In this document: piece after piece, positions 5,270 through 12,646 of the stretch | How positions within the stretch are numbered: the stretch's first letter is position 1 | How the letters are laid out: the number at the start of each line of letters is the position of its first letter | NCBI GenBank assembly: GCA_035509615.1 | Contig: DATJLK010000163.1 | Coordinates: forward strand, 1 to 15,126 | Direction: 5' to 3' | Source: AP-15 sp035509615 | GTDB taxonomy: Bacteria; Pseudomonadota; Alphaproteobacteria; ATCC43930; CGMCC-115725 | DNA: 15,126 nucleotides | Program-made: the position numbers and the translations under genes | Notes under the pieces: model-generated | What the model was told of the DNA's origin: nothing | The model's input: the letters and a program-made list of their open reading frames with translations, nothing else | Database searches by the model: none

Positions 5270-7279
5270 TTACGCGATCCCGCCTGCGGCGATGTCGCGC
5301 AACGCCGGAAGAACCCGCTCGATGTCGTCGAGCGGTCGCCGGATCGCGGGCGAATGCAGCTGCATCAGCGCGACGAGGTCCGTCTGCGGGACCGAACCGG
5401 CAATCTTTTCGAGATCGGCCGCTCGGATCCCCTGACGCAGCAAAAAGCTGAGATAGGTGCAACGCAGCGCGTCGGCGGTCACCTCCTGCGGGCGGTCGAG
5501 CCCCGCATCGTAGGCGGCAAACAGGATCAGTCGGGCGATTTCCTCGCGCGTCAGCGGGCTGCCGTCGGCTCGCCGCAGCACGCTGACCGCATCCTCGGGC
5601 TGGTGTGGCCGCTGTGCTGCGAGCAGTGAGCGCAGCGGTTGGTCCAACACGAGGGTGCGAGGCGCGTCGCCGTCGATGCGGAGCACCCCGGCATCGAGAT
5701 CGACATTGTCCCAGCGCAGCGCGACAAGCTCATCGGCGTCGAGCCCGGTCAGCAGGCCCGCCGCGAGCAGCCGCACCTCCTCGGTGGCGGAGGCGAGGAG
5801 TACTGCAATTTCTGCATCCGCGAGTTCGCGCGCCGGCGGCTCCGGCGATGGCAGCCGGGGAATATCAGCCACCCCGAGCAGCGGCGGCGGTATTGTCGCG
5901 TCCGGTCCCAGCATCGCCGGTGACCATGAATATTGCACAAAGACCGGCGCCAGCTGCCGCGGCCCGGTGATGAAGCCGACAAGCCAGGTCGTGAAAATCC
6001 CAAAGACAACCGAACCGCCGATCGCCAGGGCCGCCTCCTTGGTATAATCCGGCTGCCACGGCTGCCGGCTCGGCACCGCCGCCTCCAGCACTTCCACCTG
6101 CGGCGCTCGCTCCTGCGCGCTGGCCTGCAATCTCGCCAGCCGGTCGACGGCGGCGCGGTGCATGGCCTCAAGCTGGTCGAGATCGTCGCTCATCGCCTTG
6201 TATTCGTTCAGATGGGTGGCGAATTCCTGCGCCTTCTTCTGATTGTCGGCGACATCATTGCGCAGTTGATCGACAGCGGCCTGCGTCGCGACAAACTCCT
6301 GCTGCGCCTCGGCGACGGCGGTGCGATCCCCGGCGCCGGCCTGCGACTTGAGTTGCTGTTCGACTTCGTCGAGCTGCTGCTGCAGCGACTTGGCGTCCGG
6401 ATCAAGTGCCAGATAGGCCGGCGTAAAACGTGCCTGTAGGTCGCGCCAAGCTTCGCGCAGCAGCGAGGCCCGCTGCTGCAGAGCGGCGAGCGTCGGGTCG
6501 TCTTTCGGCCGGATCGCCGCTTTCCCGGTTTTCAAGGCATCGAGCCGCCCCTTGGCCTTGGCCAGGCGTTCGTTGGCCGCGGTGTAGGATTTGCTAAGGC
6601 CGTCAACCTCGGCGAGAACATCGTTTTCCTGGCGCGCCATCGACACGATGTCGTAGCGCTGGCTGAACGCATTGAGCGCGTCACGCTGGGCCGCGACCTT
6701 GTTGTTGAGCGCCGCCGCCTCGGCGGCGACATTGCTGTCGGTAATCATCGCGCGGCCTTGAAAGGCATCGGCAACATGCTGCCGGTATGCCTCGGTCACC
6801 GCATTGACCAGAGGCGCTACGAACTGCCGGTCACCGCCGGTCGCCGACAGCTGCACGATCTGGGTGCCCTCGACCGGATCGGCATGCAACATCCGCTGGA
6901 CCGCGCCTACCGGGTCCGGTCCGAGATCGGGAGGTCGGCTGTCGCGCGCAACACGGGCGATCGCGTCCTGCAGCACCGGGCGGCTCGTCAGTATCTGGAC
7001 TTCGGTCAGGAAGGATCGCGCATTGGTCACCACTGCCGGCGCATGGTTCGCGTCGGCGGCTGGTGCCACACCCGCAGAGGGCGTGATCTGCAACCGCGCC
7101 ATCGCGCGGTAGATGGGGGGCTGCGTATAGACCCAGACCAGGCCGGCAACCGCAGCCACGGCAAAAGCGAGCGAGAATGTCACCGCGCGCTGCCGCGACG
7201 ACGACGGGACCGGCCTGTTCAGCCAGGGCGTCGCCGGGACACCCTGCGCCAGGACACCCTGCCCAGGGAAACCCTGCAT
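5270..7279 (-). CDS. Wzz/GumC-like polysaccharide co-polymerase fused to a degenerate tyrosine-recombinase-like domain
   Basis: Protein of 669 residues. Residues 33-51 form TM1, followed by the Wzz-type YRAMARLQITPSAG. Residues 60-400 are a periplasmic region with long coiled coils (about 184-250 and 265-400). A proline-rich AVPSRQPWQPDYTKE (401-415) precedes TM2 (416-437). This is the usual architecture of proteins that set exopolysaccharide or O-antigen chain length. After a proline-rich linker (440-487), residues 488-665 resemble a tyrosine-recombinase catalytic fold: LLTGLDADELVALRWDNVDL (509-528), TREEIARLI, then TADALRCTYLSFLLRQG (601-617). Catalytic positions are lost: the first Arg is D513, the HxxR His is D603, and the nucleophilic Tyr aligns with Leu (about 638). 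Only R606 remains, so it should not recombine DNA. Start: ATG 7279 with AAAGG upstream; GTG at 7306 is an alternative inside a near-duplicate sequence. There is no kinase domain and no adjacent polysaccharide gene. Confidence 0.8.
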   Translation of the reverse strand: MQGFPGQGVLAQGVPATPWLNRPVPSSSRQRAVTFSLAFAVAAVAGLVWVYTQPPIYRAMARLQITPSAGVAPAADANHAPAVVTNARSFLTEVQILTSRPVLQDAIARVARDSRPPDLGPDPVGAVQRMLHADPVEGTQIVQLSATGGDRQFVAPLVNAVTEAYRQHVADAFQGRAMITDSNVAAEAAALNNKVAAQRDALNAFSQRYDIVSMARQENDVLAEVDGLSKSYTAANERLAKAKGRLDALKTGKAAIRPKDDPTLAALQQRASLLREAWRDLQARFTPAYLALDPDAKSLQQQLDEVEQQLKSQAGAGDRTAVAEAQQEFVATQAAVDQLRNDVADNQKKAQEFATHLNEYKAMSDDLDQLEAMHRAAVDRLARLQASAQERAPQVEVLEAAVPSRQPWQPDYTKEAALAIGGSVVFGIFTTWLVGFITGPRQLAPVFVQYSWSPAMLGPDATIPPPLLGVADIPRLPSPEPPARELADAEIAVLLASATEEVRLLAAGLLTGLDADELVALRWDNVDLDAGVLRIDGDAPRTLVLDQPLRSLLAAQRPHQPEDAVSVLRRADGSPLTREEIARLILFAAYDAGLDRPQEVTADALRCTYLSFLLRQGIRAADLEKIAGSVPQTDLVALMQLHSPAIRRPLDDIERVLPALRDIAAGGIA

Positions 7280-7324
7280 CGCGCCTTTCTCGAAAGAACC
7301 CTGCACCGCGCCAGCGATCCCTGT

Positions 7325-7349
7325 GGGCCGCCTTCGCTTTGGTCGGCCC
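7325..7349 (-). terminator. GC-rich hairpin after the CoA-transferase subunit B gene
   Basis: The arms GGGCCG and CGGCCC enclose 13 bases in which CC and GG can add two pairs around a bulge. It begins 7 bases after the subunit B stop codon on the minus strand. There is no T-run after it, so it is at best a weak or factor-assisted terminator or an RNA-stabilising stem before the Wzz-like gene. Confidence 0.25.
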
Positions 7350-7355
7350 TGGCGG

Positions 7356-8033
7356 CTAGCGCAATGTCCGCACCGGCGGGACCTCGCCGTCAACCACGAG
7401 ATTGCAGCCGGTCGCCGATCTGATTTCGTCAATCGTCACGCCGGGAGCGATTTCCTTGAGCTGCAGCCCGCGCGGCGTCACCGCAAACAGGCCGAAATTG
7501 GTCACGACGAGGTTGACCACGCCGCGCGCGGTCGCCGGAATCGCACAGCGTTCGACCAGCCGCGGGCTGCCGTTGCGCGTCTGATGCTCCATCGCGACAA
7601 ACACGTGTTTGGCGCAGGCCGCGAGGTCCATGGCCCCGCCAATGCCGCCGCCTTGCTGCCCCGCCATCTTCCAATTCGCGAAATCGCCGTTTTCAGCGAC
7701 CTCGTAGGCGCCGAGCACGGTCACGTCGATCCTGCCGCTGCGGATCAGCGCAAACGAGTCGGCGTGGTGGACGATCGCCGCCCCGGGCCGCAAGGTCACG
7801 TGCTGACCGCCGGCATTGACGAGGTGCAAATCCTCGCTGCCGGATGCGGCGAGCGGGCCATAGCCGATTACGCCGTTTTCGGAGTGAAAGATGATCTCCT
7901 TGTCGCCGAAATCGAAATTCGAGCACAAGGTCGGGATGCCGATGCCGAGGTTGACGATCCAGCCGTCGCCGAATTCCATCGCCAGCCGGTCGCACATCTG
8001 CTGACGGCTCAGCCCTTTTGCCCTTTCGCTCAT
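7356..8033 (-). CDS. 3-oxoacid CoA-transferase subunit B
   Basis: Small subunit (225 residues) of a heterodimeric class I CoA-transferase of the PcaJ/ScoB/AtoA group, which moves CoA from succinyl-CoA or another donor onto a 3-oxoacid or short-chain acid in the cytoplasm. Seen: VNLGIGIPTL near the N-terminus, HSENGVIGYGP (50-60) with the catalytic glutamate E52, GAYEVAENGDFANWKM, and the glycine-rich GGGIGGAMDLA. The length is normal. Start: ATG at 8033, with GAGAGG 5 bases upstream; a GTG at 8039 overlaps that ribosome site and is less likely. The partner subunit A gene is upstream in the same direction but 206 bp away, instead of the usual few bases. Substrate (3-oxoadipate, acetoacetate or another acid) cannot be fixed from these sequences. 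Confidence 0.9.
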   Translation of the reverse strand: MSERAKGLSRQQMCDRLAMEFGDGWIVNLGIGIPTLCSNFDFGDKEIIFHSENGVIGYGPLAASGSEDLHLVNAGGQHVTLRPGAAIVHHADSFALIRSGRIDVTVLGAYEVAENGDFANWKMAGQQGGGIGGAMDLAACAKHVFVAMEHQTRNGSPRLVERCAIPATARGVVNLVVTNFGLFAVTPRGLQLKEIAPGVTIDEIRSATGCNLVVDGEVPPVRTLR

Positions 8034-8239
8034 CGTCACCTCTCGAACCGCGAACCTCAGCGCGATGATACGCTACCGACAGGCAATGGCGAAGCTGCGC
8101 GGGCCATCGCCAGCGAACTCCTCGCCGAGTTGGACGATTGCGCCCGATCATCGCGTGCCCGACCGATCGGCGCTTCCATCGCGGCGCGTTCCGTCGCGTT
8201 GCATGCGTCCGTTGCGGCAAATCTCTGCCGGTTCCCCGG
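8034..8239. other. 206-bp gap between the two CoA-transferase subunit genes
   Basis: Subunits of this enzyme are normally encoded back to back. Here the minus-strand gap has no convincing gene: the longest ATG-started stretch with its own stop that I noticed is 18 codons and has no good ribosome site. GAGAGG before subunit B (8039-8044) is the only clear signal. I see no T-tailed hairpin and no promoter I would defend. The plus strand is open through the gap, but that frame continues into antisense of both neighbours and I do not consider it a gene. Confidence 0.6.
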
Positions 8240-8986
8240 CTACCGCGGCGAGCCAGTCGGCAGTTGCGGCCACCATCCTTCGGGCGGCGGCGGGATCTTG
8301 ACGATGCGGTGGACAAAAATCCCGGCTGTGTGGACATCGTCGGGGTCGATCGCGCCGACCGGCAGGATGTCTTCCTCGACCTCAACAATCGTGACCCGTG
8401 CGGCCATGGCCATGATCGGGTTGAAGTTGCGCTGCGAGCGGCGGAACCGCAGATTGCCGGCGGCATCGGCCTGGTAGGCGCGGATCATCGCGTAATCGAG
8501 CGGCAGTGCTTCTTCGAGCAGATATTCGCGGCCGCCAAAGACGCGGGTCTCACGACCTTCCGCGAGTTCGGTGCCGACCGCTGCCGGCGTATAGAATGCC
8601 GGAATGCCGGAGCCGGCGGCCCGCATCCGCTCGGCCAATGTGCCTTGTGGCACCAGCTCGGCCTCGATCAGGCCTTTAGCGACATATTCCGACAGGATCA
8701 GCCGCTGCGAGGCCCGGGTTGGCGCGGTAAAGGCGCAGACCACCTTTTCGACCTGCCCGTTCTGGATCATCTGCCCCATATCGGGCGCGTCGGGCGGCAA
8801 GGTGGCGCCACCGCGCGTCGAGTTCGATACGCAGGTCAGCCGCCTCGCACCCTGCGCCGCCACCGCACCATAGAGGTTGATCGGCATGCCGACGACGGCG
8901 AACCCGCCAAACCCGATCGTCGCCCCGTCGGGGATATCCCGCACCGCCTCGGCAAAGCTTGAAAAGATCTTGCTTCTGGCGCTCAT
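8240..8986 (-). CDS. 3-oxoacid CoA-transferase subunit A
   Basis: Large-subunit partner (248 residues) of the enzyme encoded at 7356-8033, of the PcaI/ScoA/AtoD type. Seen: KIFSSFAEAVRDIPDGATI at the N-terminus, the GFGGFAVVGMP CoA-binding loop (25-35), SNSTRGG, a GSGIPAFYTPAAVGTELAEG region, and a late RSQRNFNPIMAMAARVTIVEVEE segment. The length is normal for the subunit. Start: ATG at 8986 with a purine-rich AGGCGGGGGA directly upstream. The gene is divergent from the MHS transporter at 9347, and the two may take part in uptake and activation of the same organic acid; that link is inference from position only. Confidence 0.9.
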   Translation of the reverse strand: MSARSKIFSSFAEAVRDIPDGATIGFGGFAVVGMPINLYGAVAAQGARRLTCVSNSTRGGATLPPDAPDMGQMIQNGQVEKVVCAFTAPTRASQRLILSEYVAKGLIEAELVPQGTLAERMRAAGSGIPAFYTPAAVGTELAEGRETRVFGGREYLLEEALPLDYAMIRAYQADAAGNLRFRRSQRNFNPIMAMAARVTIVEVEEDILPVGAIDPDDVHTAGIFVHRIVKIPPPPEGWWPQLPTGSPR

Positions 8987-9346
8987 TCCCCCGCCTGAAT
9001 TTGGTTATCCGCCGCTATCATGCGACAGCGCGCGATCCGCGGCAACCATGAGAAGACGGCAGCCGGGTTCGGATCGTGAAGGTCGCGGGCGGTGAAGCAT
9101 CCTGGGTCTCTGCCGCAATTTTTCGAGAGTTGATGCAGGTGGACAACGGACCGACGGCAGGTCGCTTGCTGCGATGTCGGGTTTCCGGCTGAGCACCGCG
9201 GCATCGTGGCGCCGGCCACGGCTCGCCATCGGCTTTGAAGCCGGCAATTTCATCTTTGCGTAATGTGAGAGAAACGTGACAATCACGGCCGACCGGCGAG
9301 CCCATCGGATCACCGATAAATTGACAAAGACGATTGGGGAGCACGC
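8987..9346. other. 360-bp divergent intergenic region
   Basis: Lies between the start of CoA-transferase subunit A (minus) and that of the MHS transporter (plus), so it should hold both promoters. The right end has GGGGAG 5 bases before the transporter ATG. Open frames cross it on both strands but none has a good start or recognisable product. I found no clear regulator-binding palindrome by eye. Confidence 0.6.
9017..9045 (-). promoter_or_regulatory. Possible sigma-70-like promoter for the CoA-transferase genes
   Basis: On the minus strand TTGCCG (9045-9040), 17 bases, then CATGAT (9022-9017), each with 4 of 6 consensus matches, about 30 bp before the subunit A start. In GC-rich DNA such matches are common by chance, so this is only a candidate. 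Confidence 0.25.
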
Positions 9347-10624
9347 ATGACCGTTGCCAGTTTTGCCTCGCCTCTTTCCGCCAAGCCGGCTCTGAGGCGG
9401 GCCATCATCGCGGCCTCGATCGGCAATGCGATGGAATGGTTCGATTTCTTGGTCTACGGCTACTTTGCGGTCACGATCGCCAAAGTGTTTTTCCCGGCCG
9501 GCAACGAGACCGCCTCATTGCTGTTGACCCTCGGCACGTTCAGCGCCTCCTTTGTGGTGCGTCCGATCGGCGCGATCGTGATCGGCGCCTATACCGATCG
9601 CGCCGGCCGCCGGGCCGGGCTCACCCTCTCGATCGCCCTGATGGTCGTCGGCACGACGATGACGGCGGTCATGCCCGGTTACGCAACCATCGGGCTCGCC
9701 GCGCCGATCCTGATGCTGGTTGCCCGAATCGTGCAGGGGTTTTCGGTCGGCGGCGAGTTCGGCAGTGCGGTCACGTTTCTCGCCGAGCAGACCGCGTCGC
9801 GCAAAGGCTTTGTCGCAAGCTGGCAATGGGCCAGCACCGGGATCACCGGGTTTCTGGCGTCGGGCTTTGGCATTCTGCTGGCCAGCGTCCTATCGCCACA
9901 GCAGCTCGTCGGATGGGGCTGGCGCATTCCGTTCCTGTTCGGGATCCTGGTCGGCCCGATCGGGCTCTACATTCGCCGCCGGCTCGACGAGACGCCGGAA
10001 TATAGGGAGATCAAGCCGACCCTCACCCCGGTGCGCGACATGCTGCGCCAGCACCCGATCGAATTTCTGCTGGCGATGGGGATCTCGATAATCTCGAACA
10101 GTTCGGCCTATATCATCCTCTACATCCCCACCTATGCGGTGAAGGAACTGCACCTGCCGCAGAGGACCGGCTTTATCGCGACCTTGATCGGCGCCGTCAT
10201 CCTCGGCGTCGTCTCGCCGTTGGCCGGCCACCTGTCCGACAAGTTCGGGCGCAGCGGCCTCTTGAAGGGCACGGCGTGGCTATTTTTTCTGACCACCTAT
10301 CCGGTGTTTTTTCTGATGGTCGCCTTTCCCTCGGTATGGACGGCGATCCTGGCCGCCGGCTGGTTCAGCCTGGTCAAGGCCGGGTATAGCGGGGTGTTGC
10401 CGTCGCAGCTTGCCGAGCTGTTCCCGACCCCGGTCCGCGGGATCGGCGTGGCGCTGAGTTTCAGCATTACCGTGGCGATCTTTGGCGGTTTCACGCCGTT
10501 TGTATCGACCTGGCTGATCGCGATGACCGGCAACAGCCTGTCGCCGAGCTTTTACATCATGCTCACCGCCGCCCTCAGCCTCATCGCCCTGATCTTTGTG
10601 CAGCGCCGCCGCTATCCGCGCTAG
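9347..10624 (+). CDS. MHS-family major facilitator, metabolite:H+ symporter
   Basis: Inner-membrane carrier of 425 residues in the metabolite:H+ symporter branch of the major facilitator superfamily (relatives carry citrate, 2-oxoglutarate, proline/betaine or aromatic acids). Family marks: ASIGNAMEWFDFLVYGYF (23-40), the loop 2-3 signature GAYTDRAGRRAG (80-91), and RIVQGFSVGGEFGSA (127-141). About 12 hydrophobic segments are spread over the full length; the central loop includes RRRLDETPEYREI. Start: ATG at 9347 with GGGGAG 5 bases upstream. The gene is divergent from the CoA-transferase pair and ends 10 bp from the convergent cupin gene. A carboxylate substrate fits the CoA-transferase neighbour, but it cannot be named from sequence. 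Confidence 0.9.
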   Translation: MTVASFASPLSAKPALRRAIIAASIGNAMEWFDFLVYGYFAVTIAKVFFPAGNETASLLLTLGTFSASFVVRPIGAIVIGAYTDRAGRRAGLTLSIALMVVGTTMTAVMPGYATIGLAAPILMLVARIVQGFSVGGEFGSAVTFLAEQTASRKGFVASWQWASTGITGFLASGFGILLASVLSPQQLVGWGWRIPFLFGILVGPIGLYIRRRLDETPEYREIKPTLTPVRDMLRQHPIEFLLAMGISIISNSSAYIILYIPTYAVKELHLPQRTGFIATLIGAVILGVVSPLAGHLSDKFGRSGLLKGTAWLFFLTTYPVFFLMVAFPSVWTAILAAGWFSLVKAGYSGVLPSQLAELFPTPVRGIGVALSFSITVAIFGGFTPFVSTWLIAMTGNSLSPSFYIMLTAALSLIALIFVQRRRYPR

Positions 10625-10634
10625 GTCAAACGCG

Positions 10635-11036
10635 TCAGCGCAGCTCGCGGCCAGCGCTGTTGCCGGCGAGAAATTTGTTCGGTTTCAGAAAGAACGACAG
10701 CACCAGGGCGCCGTTTGGCGAGCGTGCCAGATGACGGTTGCCCTTGGGCCGCCAGACGTAATTGCCGGCGCGGACCTCGCCCTCGTCGTCGACCAGGCTG
10801 CCTTCGATGACAAACGTCTGCTCGACCTCGACATGTTCGTGCAGCGCCAGTTCGGCACCGGGTTGCCAGCGGAAGAGTGCGGTCAGCAGCCCGGTCTCGG
10901 GATCCTCGAGCAGGACTTTCATATCGATCCCGTCGCATGGGGTCGGCTTCCAGGGCAGGGTCTCGACCTCGATATAGCGCGAGTCCAACGGCCCGAGCTT
11001 ATCGGCGTGCTGAAGAAACGGAGTGGCGGCAGTCAT
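10635..11036 (-). CDS. Small ChrR-type cupin protein
   Basis: Single-domain cupin of 133 residues. Motif 1 is complete: G60, H66, H68, E72 and G79 with canonical spacing (GAELALHEHVEVEQTFVIEG). Motif 2 runs G91, P97, G99, H102, with Ser106 at the usual Asn place. H66, H68, E72 and H102 would bind one metal ion. The surrounding sequence (FRWQPG, GNYVWRPKGNRH) resembles the cupin half of ChrR and related small dioxygenase-like proteins, but the zinc-binding anti-sigma half of ChrR is absent. Start: ATG at 11036 with GAGG 7 bases upstream. It is divergent from the Spy-like gene (53-bp gap) and convergent with the MHS transporter. Enzyme or sensor role is unknown. Confidence 0.85.
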   Translation of the reverse strand: MTAATPFLQHADKLGPLDSRYIEVETLPWKPTPCDGIDMKVLLEDPETGLLTALFRWQPGAELALHEHVEVEQTFVIEGSLVDDEGEVRAGNYVWRPKGNRHLARSPNGALVLSFFLKPNKFLAGNSAGRELR

Positions 11037-11089
11037 CGACGATCCTCTATCGCTATGGCAGGGATGACGGTGACAAGGAATATACGCGC

Positions 11090-11698
11090 ATGAGACCGCA
11101 GAAACATCAGAGGCCCGCATCCGCCCGCCGCCGCCTTGCCGGTCTGGCGGCGATCCTGGCTGGTGCGGTTCAACAGATGGCCGGGCGCCGGTCGCGGTCA
11201 TGCGCGATCGCGGTCGGGGCGTTGCTGGTCCCCGCTCTGGGAATGGCGCAATCGCCGTCCGTAACGTCACCTTTGCCGCCGCTGCCGGCTGCCCCAGCGC
11301 CGGAATCGACCCTTCCTGCCGGGGTGATCGGCGCCGCCGGGCAAACCGCGCTGACCACCGACGAGGCCGCAATCGACCGCCGCATCGCGGCCTTGCGCAC
11401 ACGGCTCGGCGTCACTGCCGCGGAGATGCCGCTGTGGACGGCCTTTGTGCACGCGATCCGCGAAGCGGCACTAAGCGCCGATGCGTTGTCACAACAGCGG
11501 GCCGGAGCGATCGCGACGATGACTGCAGCCGACAACCTGCGCGACAATGCCCGCATTGCCCGCGCCTTTGCCGACAATGCCGAGCGGCTGGCAAATGCGT
11601 TCGATCGCCTTTACGCAAGTTTGTCGCCAGCCCAAAGGCGCGCCGCCGACGCGATATTTCGCCAGCAGGCGAGATCGGCGGCGACGTCCGATCCATGA
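11090..11698 (+). CDS. Spy/CpxP-like periplasmic LTxxQ-family protein
   Basis: Predicted secreted helical protein of 202 residues, similar in plan to Spy/CpxP proteins that protect or refold periplasmic proteins. Residues 30-53 look like a signal peptide (MAGRRSRSCAIAVGALLVPA..., cleavage near GMAQ). A proline/alanine-rich stretch (55-80) follows, then an all-helical region from about 90 with RLGVTAAEMPLWTAF and the LTxxQ-like LSPAQRR (178-184). The start is uncertain: ATG 11090 has AAGGA 10 bases upstream but puts 29 basic/hydrophobic residues before the signal peptide; ATG 11177 (173 residues) gives a textbook signal peptide but no clear ribosome site. Family similarity is moderate; the chaperone role is an inference from known relatives. 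Confidence 0.7.
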   Translation: MRPQKHQRPASARRRLAGLAAILAGAVQQMAGRRSRSCAIAVGALLVPALGMAQSPSVTSPLPPLPAAPAPESTLPAGVIGAAGQTALTTDEAAIDRRIAALRTRLGVTAAEMPLWTAFVHAIREAALSADALSQQRAGAIATMTAADNLRDNARIARAFADNAERLANAFDRLYASLSPAQRRAADAIFRQQARSAATSDP

Positions 11699-11771
11699 AC
11701 CGGCTGCGGGATTTGCTGGCGAGACGGCGTCAGGTCGGGGATGATGCTCGCCGAGTTATCGGGAGGAGACA

Positions 11772-12404
11772 ATGGCAAAAGGCATTCTGATCGCAGCGAT
11801 GGATTTCTCGACTGCGCCAGAGGACGAATTTCACGACTGGTACGATCTCGAACACATCCCCGAACGCCTGGCGGTGCCGGGGTTTCTTAACGCCGACCGC
11901 TGGATCGGCATCGACAATCCGAAAATCTCGGTCGCGACCTATGATCTCGACAATGTCGACGTGCTGAAGAGCCCGGCCTATCTCGCGGTCGGCGGTGACA
12001 ACGGCTCGCCATGGACCAAGCGGACGGCAAAATTCCGCAAGAGCATCCTACGCTACGAGGGCGAGCAAGTGTTGCCTGGCGACCGCAACGCCCCGTCAAA
12101 TGCGGCGGCGCTGATGCTGATCGGAATGAACATCGCCGCGGAGCACGAGAACGAATTCAATGAATGGTACAATAGCGAGCATCTCCCGGCATTGGGCTCG
12201 GTTCCCGGTGTGATCTGCGCCCGCCGTTACCGCGGCACCGGCGGGACGCAACGCTATGTTGCGCTCTATCATCTCGAGGCGCGTCAGGTTCTGCAATCGG
12301 CCGAATGGCGCAAGGCGGCCGACACCCCCTGGACGCAAAAGCTGCGGCCGCATTTCCGCGACCTGCTGCGCTTGGAATGCCGCCGCTATACGCGGGCGAC
12401 GTAA
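11772..12404 (+). CDS. Protein of two EthD/dimeric alpha-beta-barrel-like repeats
   Basis: Protein of 210 residues without signal peptide or membrane segment, built from two similar halves. The first half has EDEFHDWYDLEHIPERLAVP (17-36), the second ENEFNEWYNSEHLPALGSVP (125-144): shared pattern EFxxWYxxEHxPxxxxVPG followed by a short arginine-containing strand. This resembles the ferredoxin-like dimeric alpha-beta-barrel proteins (EthD-type), which usually carry one copy and pair two chains. Here the duplication would form the barrel within one chain. The conserved His of EHxP is the likely functional residue. Start: ATG 11772 with an excellent GGGAGGAG 5 bases upstream. Substrate and reaction are unknown. 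The gene starts 73 bp after the Spy-like gene, so shared transcription is possible. Confidence 0.78.
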   Translation: MAKGILIAAMDFSTAPEDEFHDWYDLEHIPERLAVPGFLNADRWIGIDNPKISVATYDLDNVDVLKSPAYLAVGGDNGSPWTKRTAKFRKSILRYEGEQVLPGDRNAPSNAAALMLIGMNIAAEHENEFNEWYNSEHLPALGSVPGVICARRYRGTGGTQRYVALYHLEARQVLQSAEWRKAADTPWTQKLRPHFRDLLRLECRRYTRAT

Positions 12405-12646
12405 GACGTAGCCACCCTTCCCGGCTATCCCCGCTTCGGCCCCGAGAACTGCAGCGAGGCCGGCGCGGCCGGCGGATCCACCGCGGATCGGAGACCGTCG
12501 CCGGGCTGGCCTTCGCAGCGGCAATTCGCCGTCACCGAGCCGTCAGCGACCCAACCCATTCGGGCGAAACCACAGGGTTTTACTTGCGCAACCCGGTCCC
12601 CCTCTTAATATGAGGTAACTAATAGGCGAGCTAAGAGGAGAGCTTT
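12405..12646. other. 242-bp intergenic region before the PagL-type gene
   Basis: The first 150 bases are GC-rich with no recognisable gene on either strand. The last 60 are noticeably richer in A and T and hold a promoter candidate and a strong ribosome site (AGAGGAG, 6 bases before GTG 12647). No T-tailed hairpin follows the upstream stop codon. Confidence 0.6.
12584..12611 (+). promoter_or_regulatory. Possible promoter of the PagL-type gene
   Basis: TTGCGC (12584-12589), a 16-base spacer, then TAATAT (12606-12611), 35 bp before the GTG start, in the only AT-rich patch of the intergenic region. CCTC and GAGG flank the -10-like element as a short imperfect inverted repeat (12601-12615). The match is moderate. 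Confidence 0.35.

Noticed and set aside
5270..5800. A separate active integrase gene marking a mobile element
   Set aside because: The recombinase-like sequence is in one frame with the Wzz-like part, lacks the catalytic Tyr, His and first Arg, and no attachment repeats, tRNA or phage genes are nearby.
7323..8477. 384-codon plus-strand frame across both CoA-transferase genes and their gap
   Set aside because: Most of it is antisense to two well-supported genes. The part in the gap reads like a short helix but has no start or ribosome site of its own.
9321..9326. TTGACA as a -35 box of the MHS transporter
   Set aside because: It is a perfect -35 word but only 20 bp before the ATG, so its -10 element would fall on the start codon and there would be no leader.
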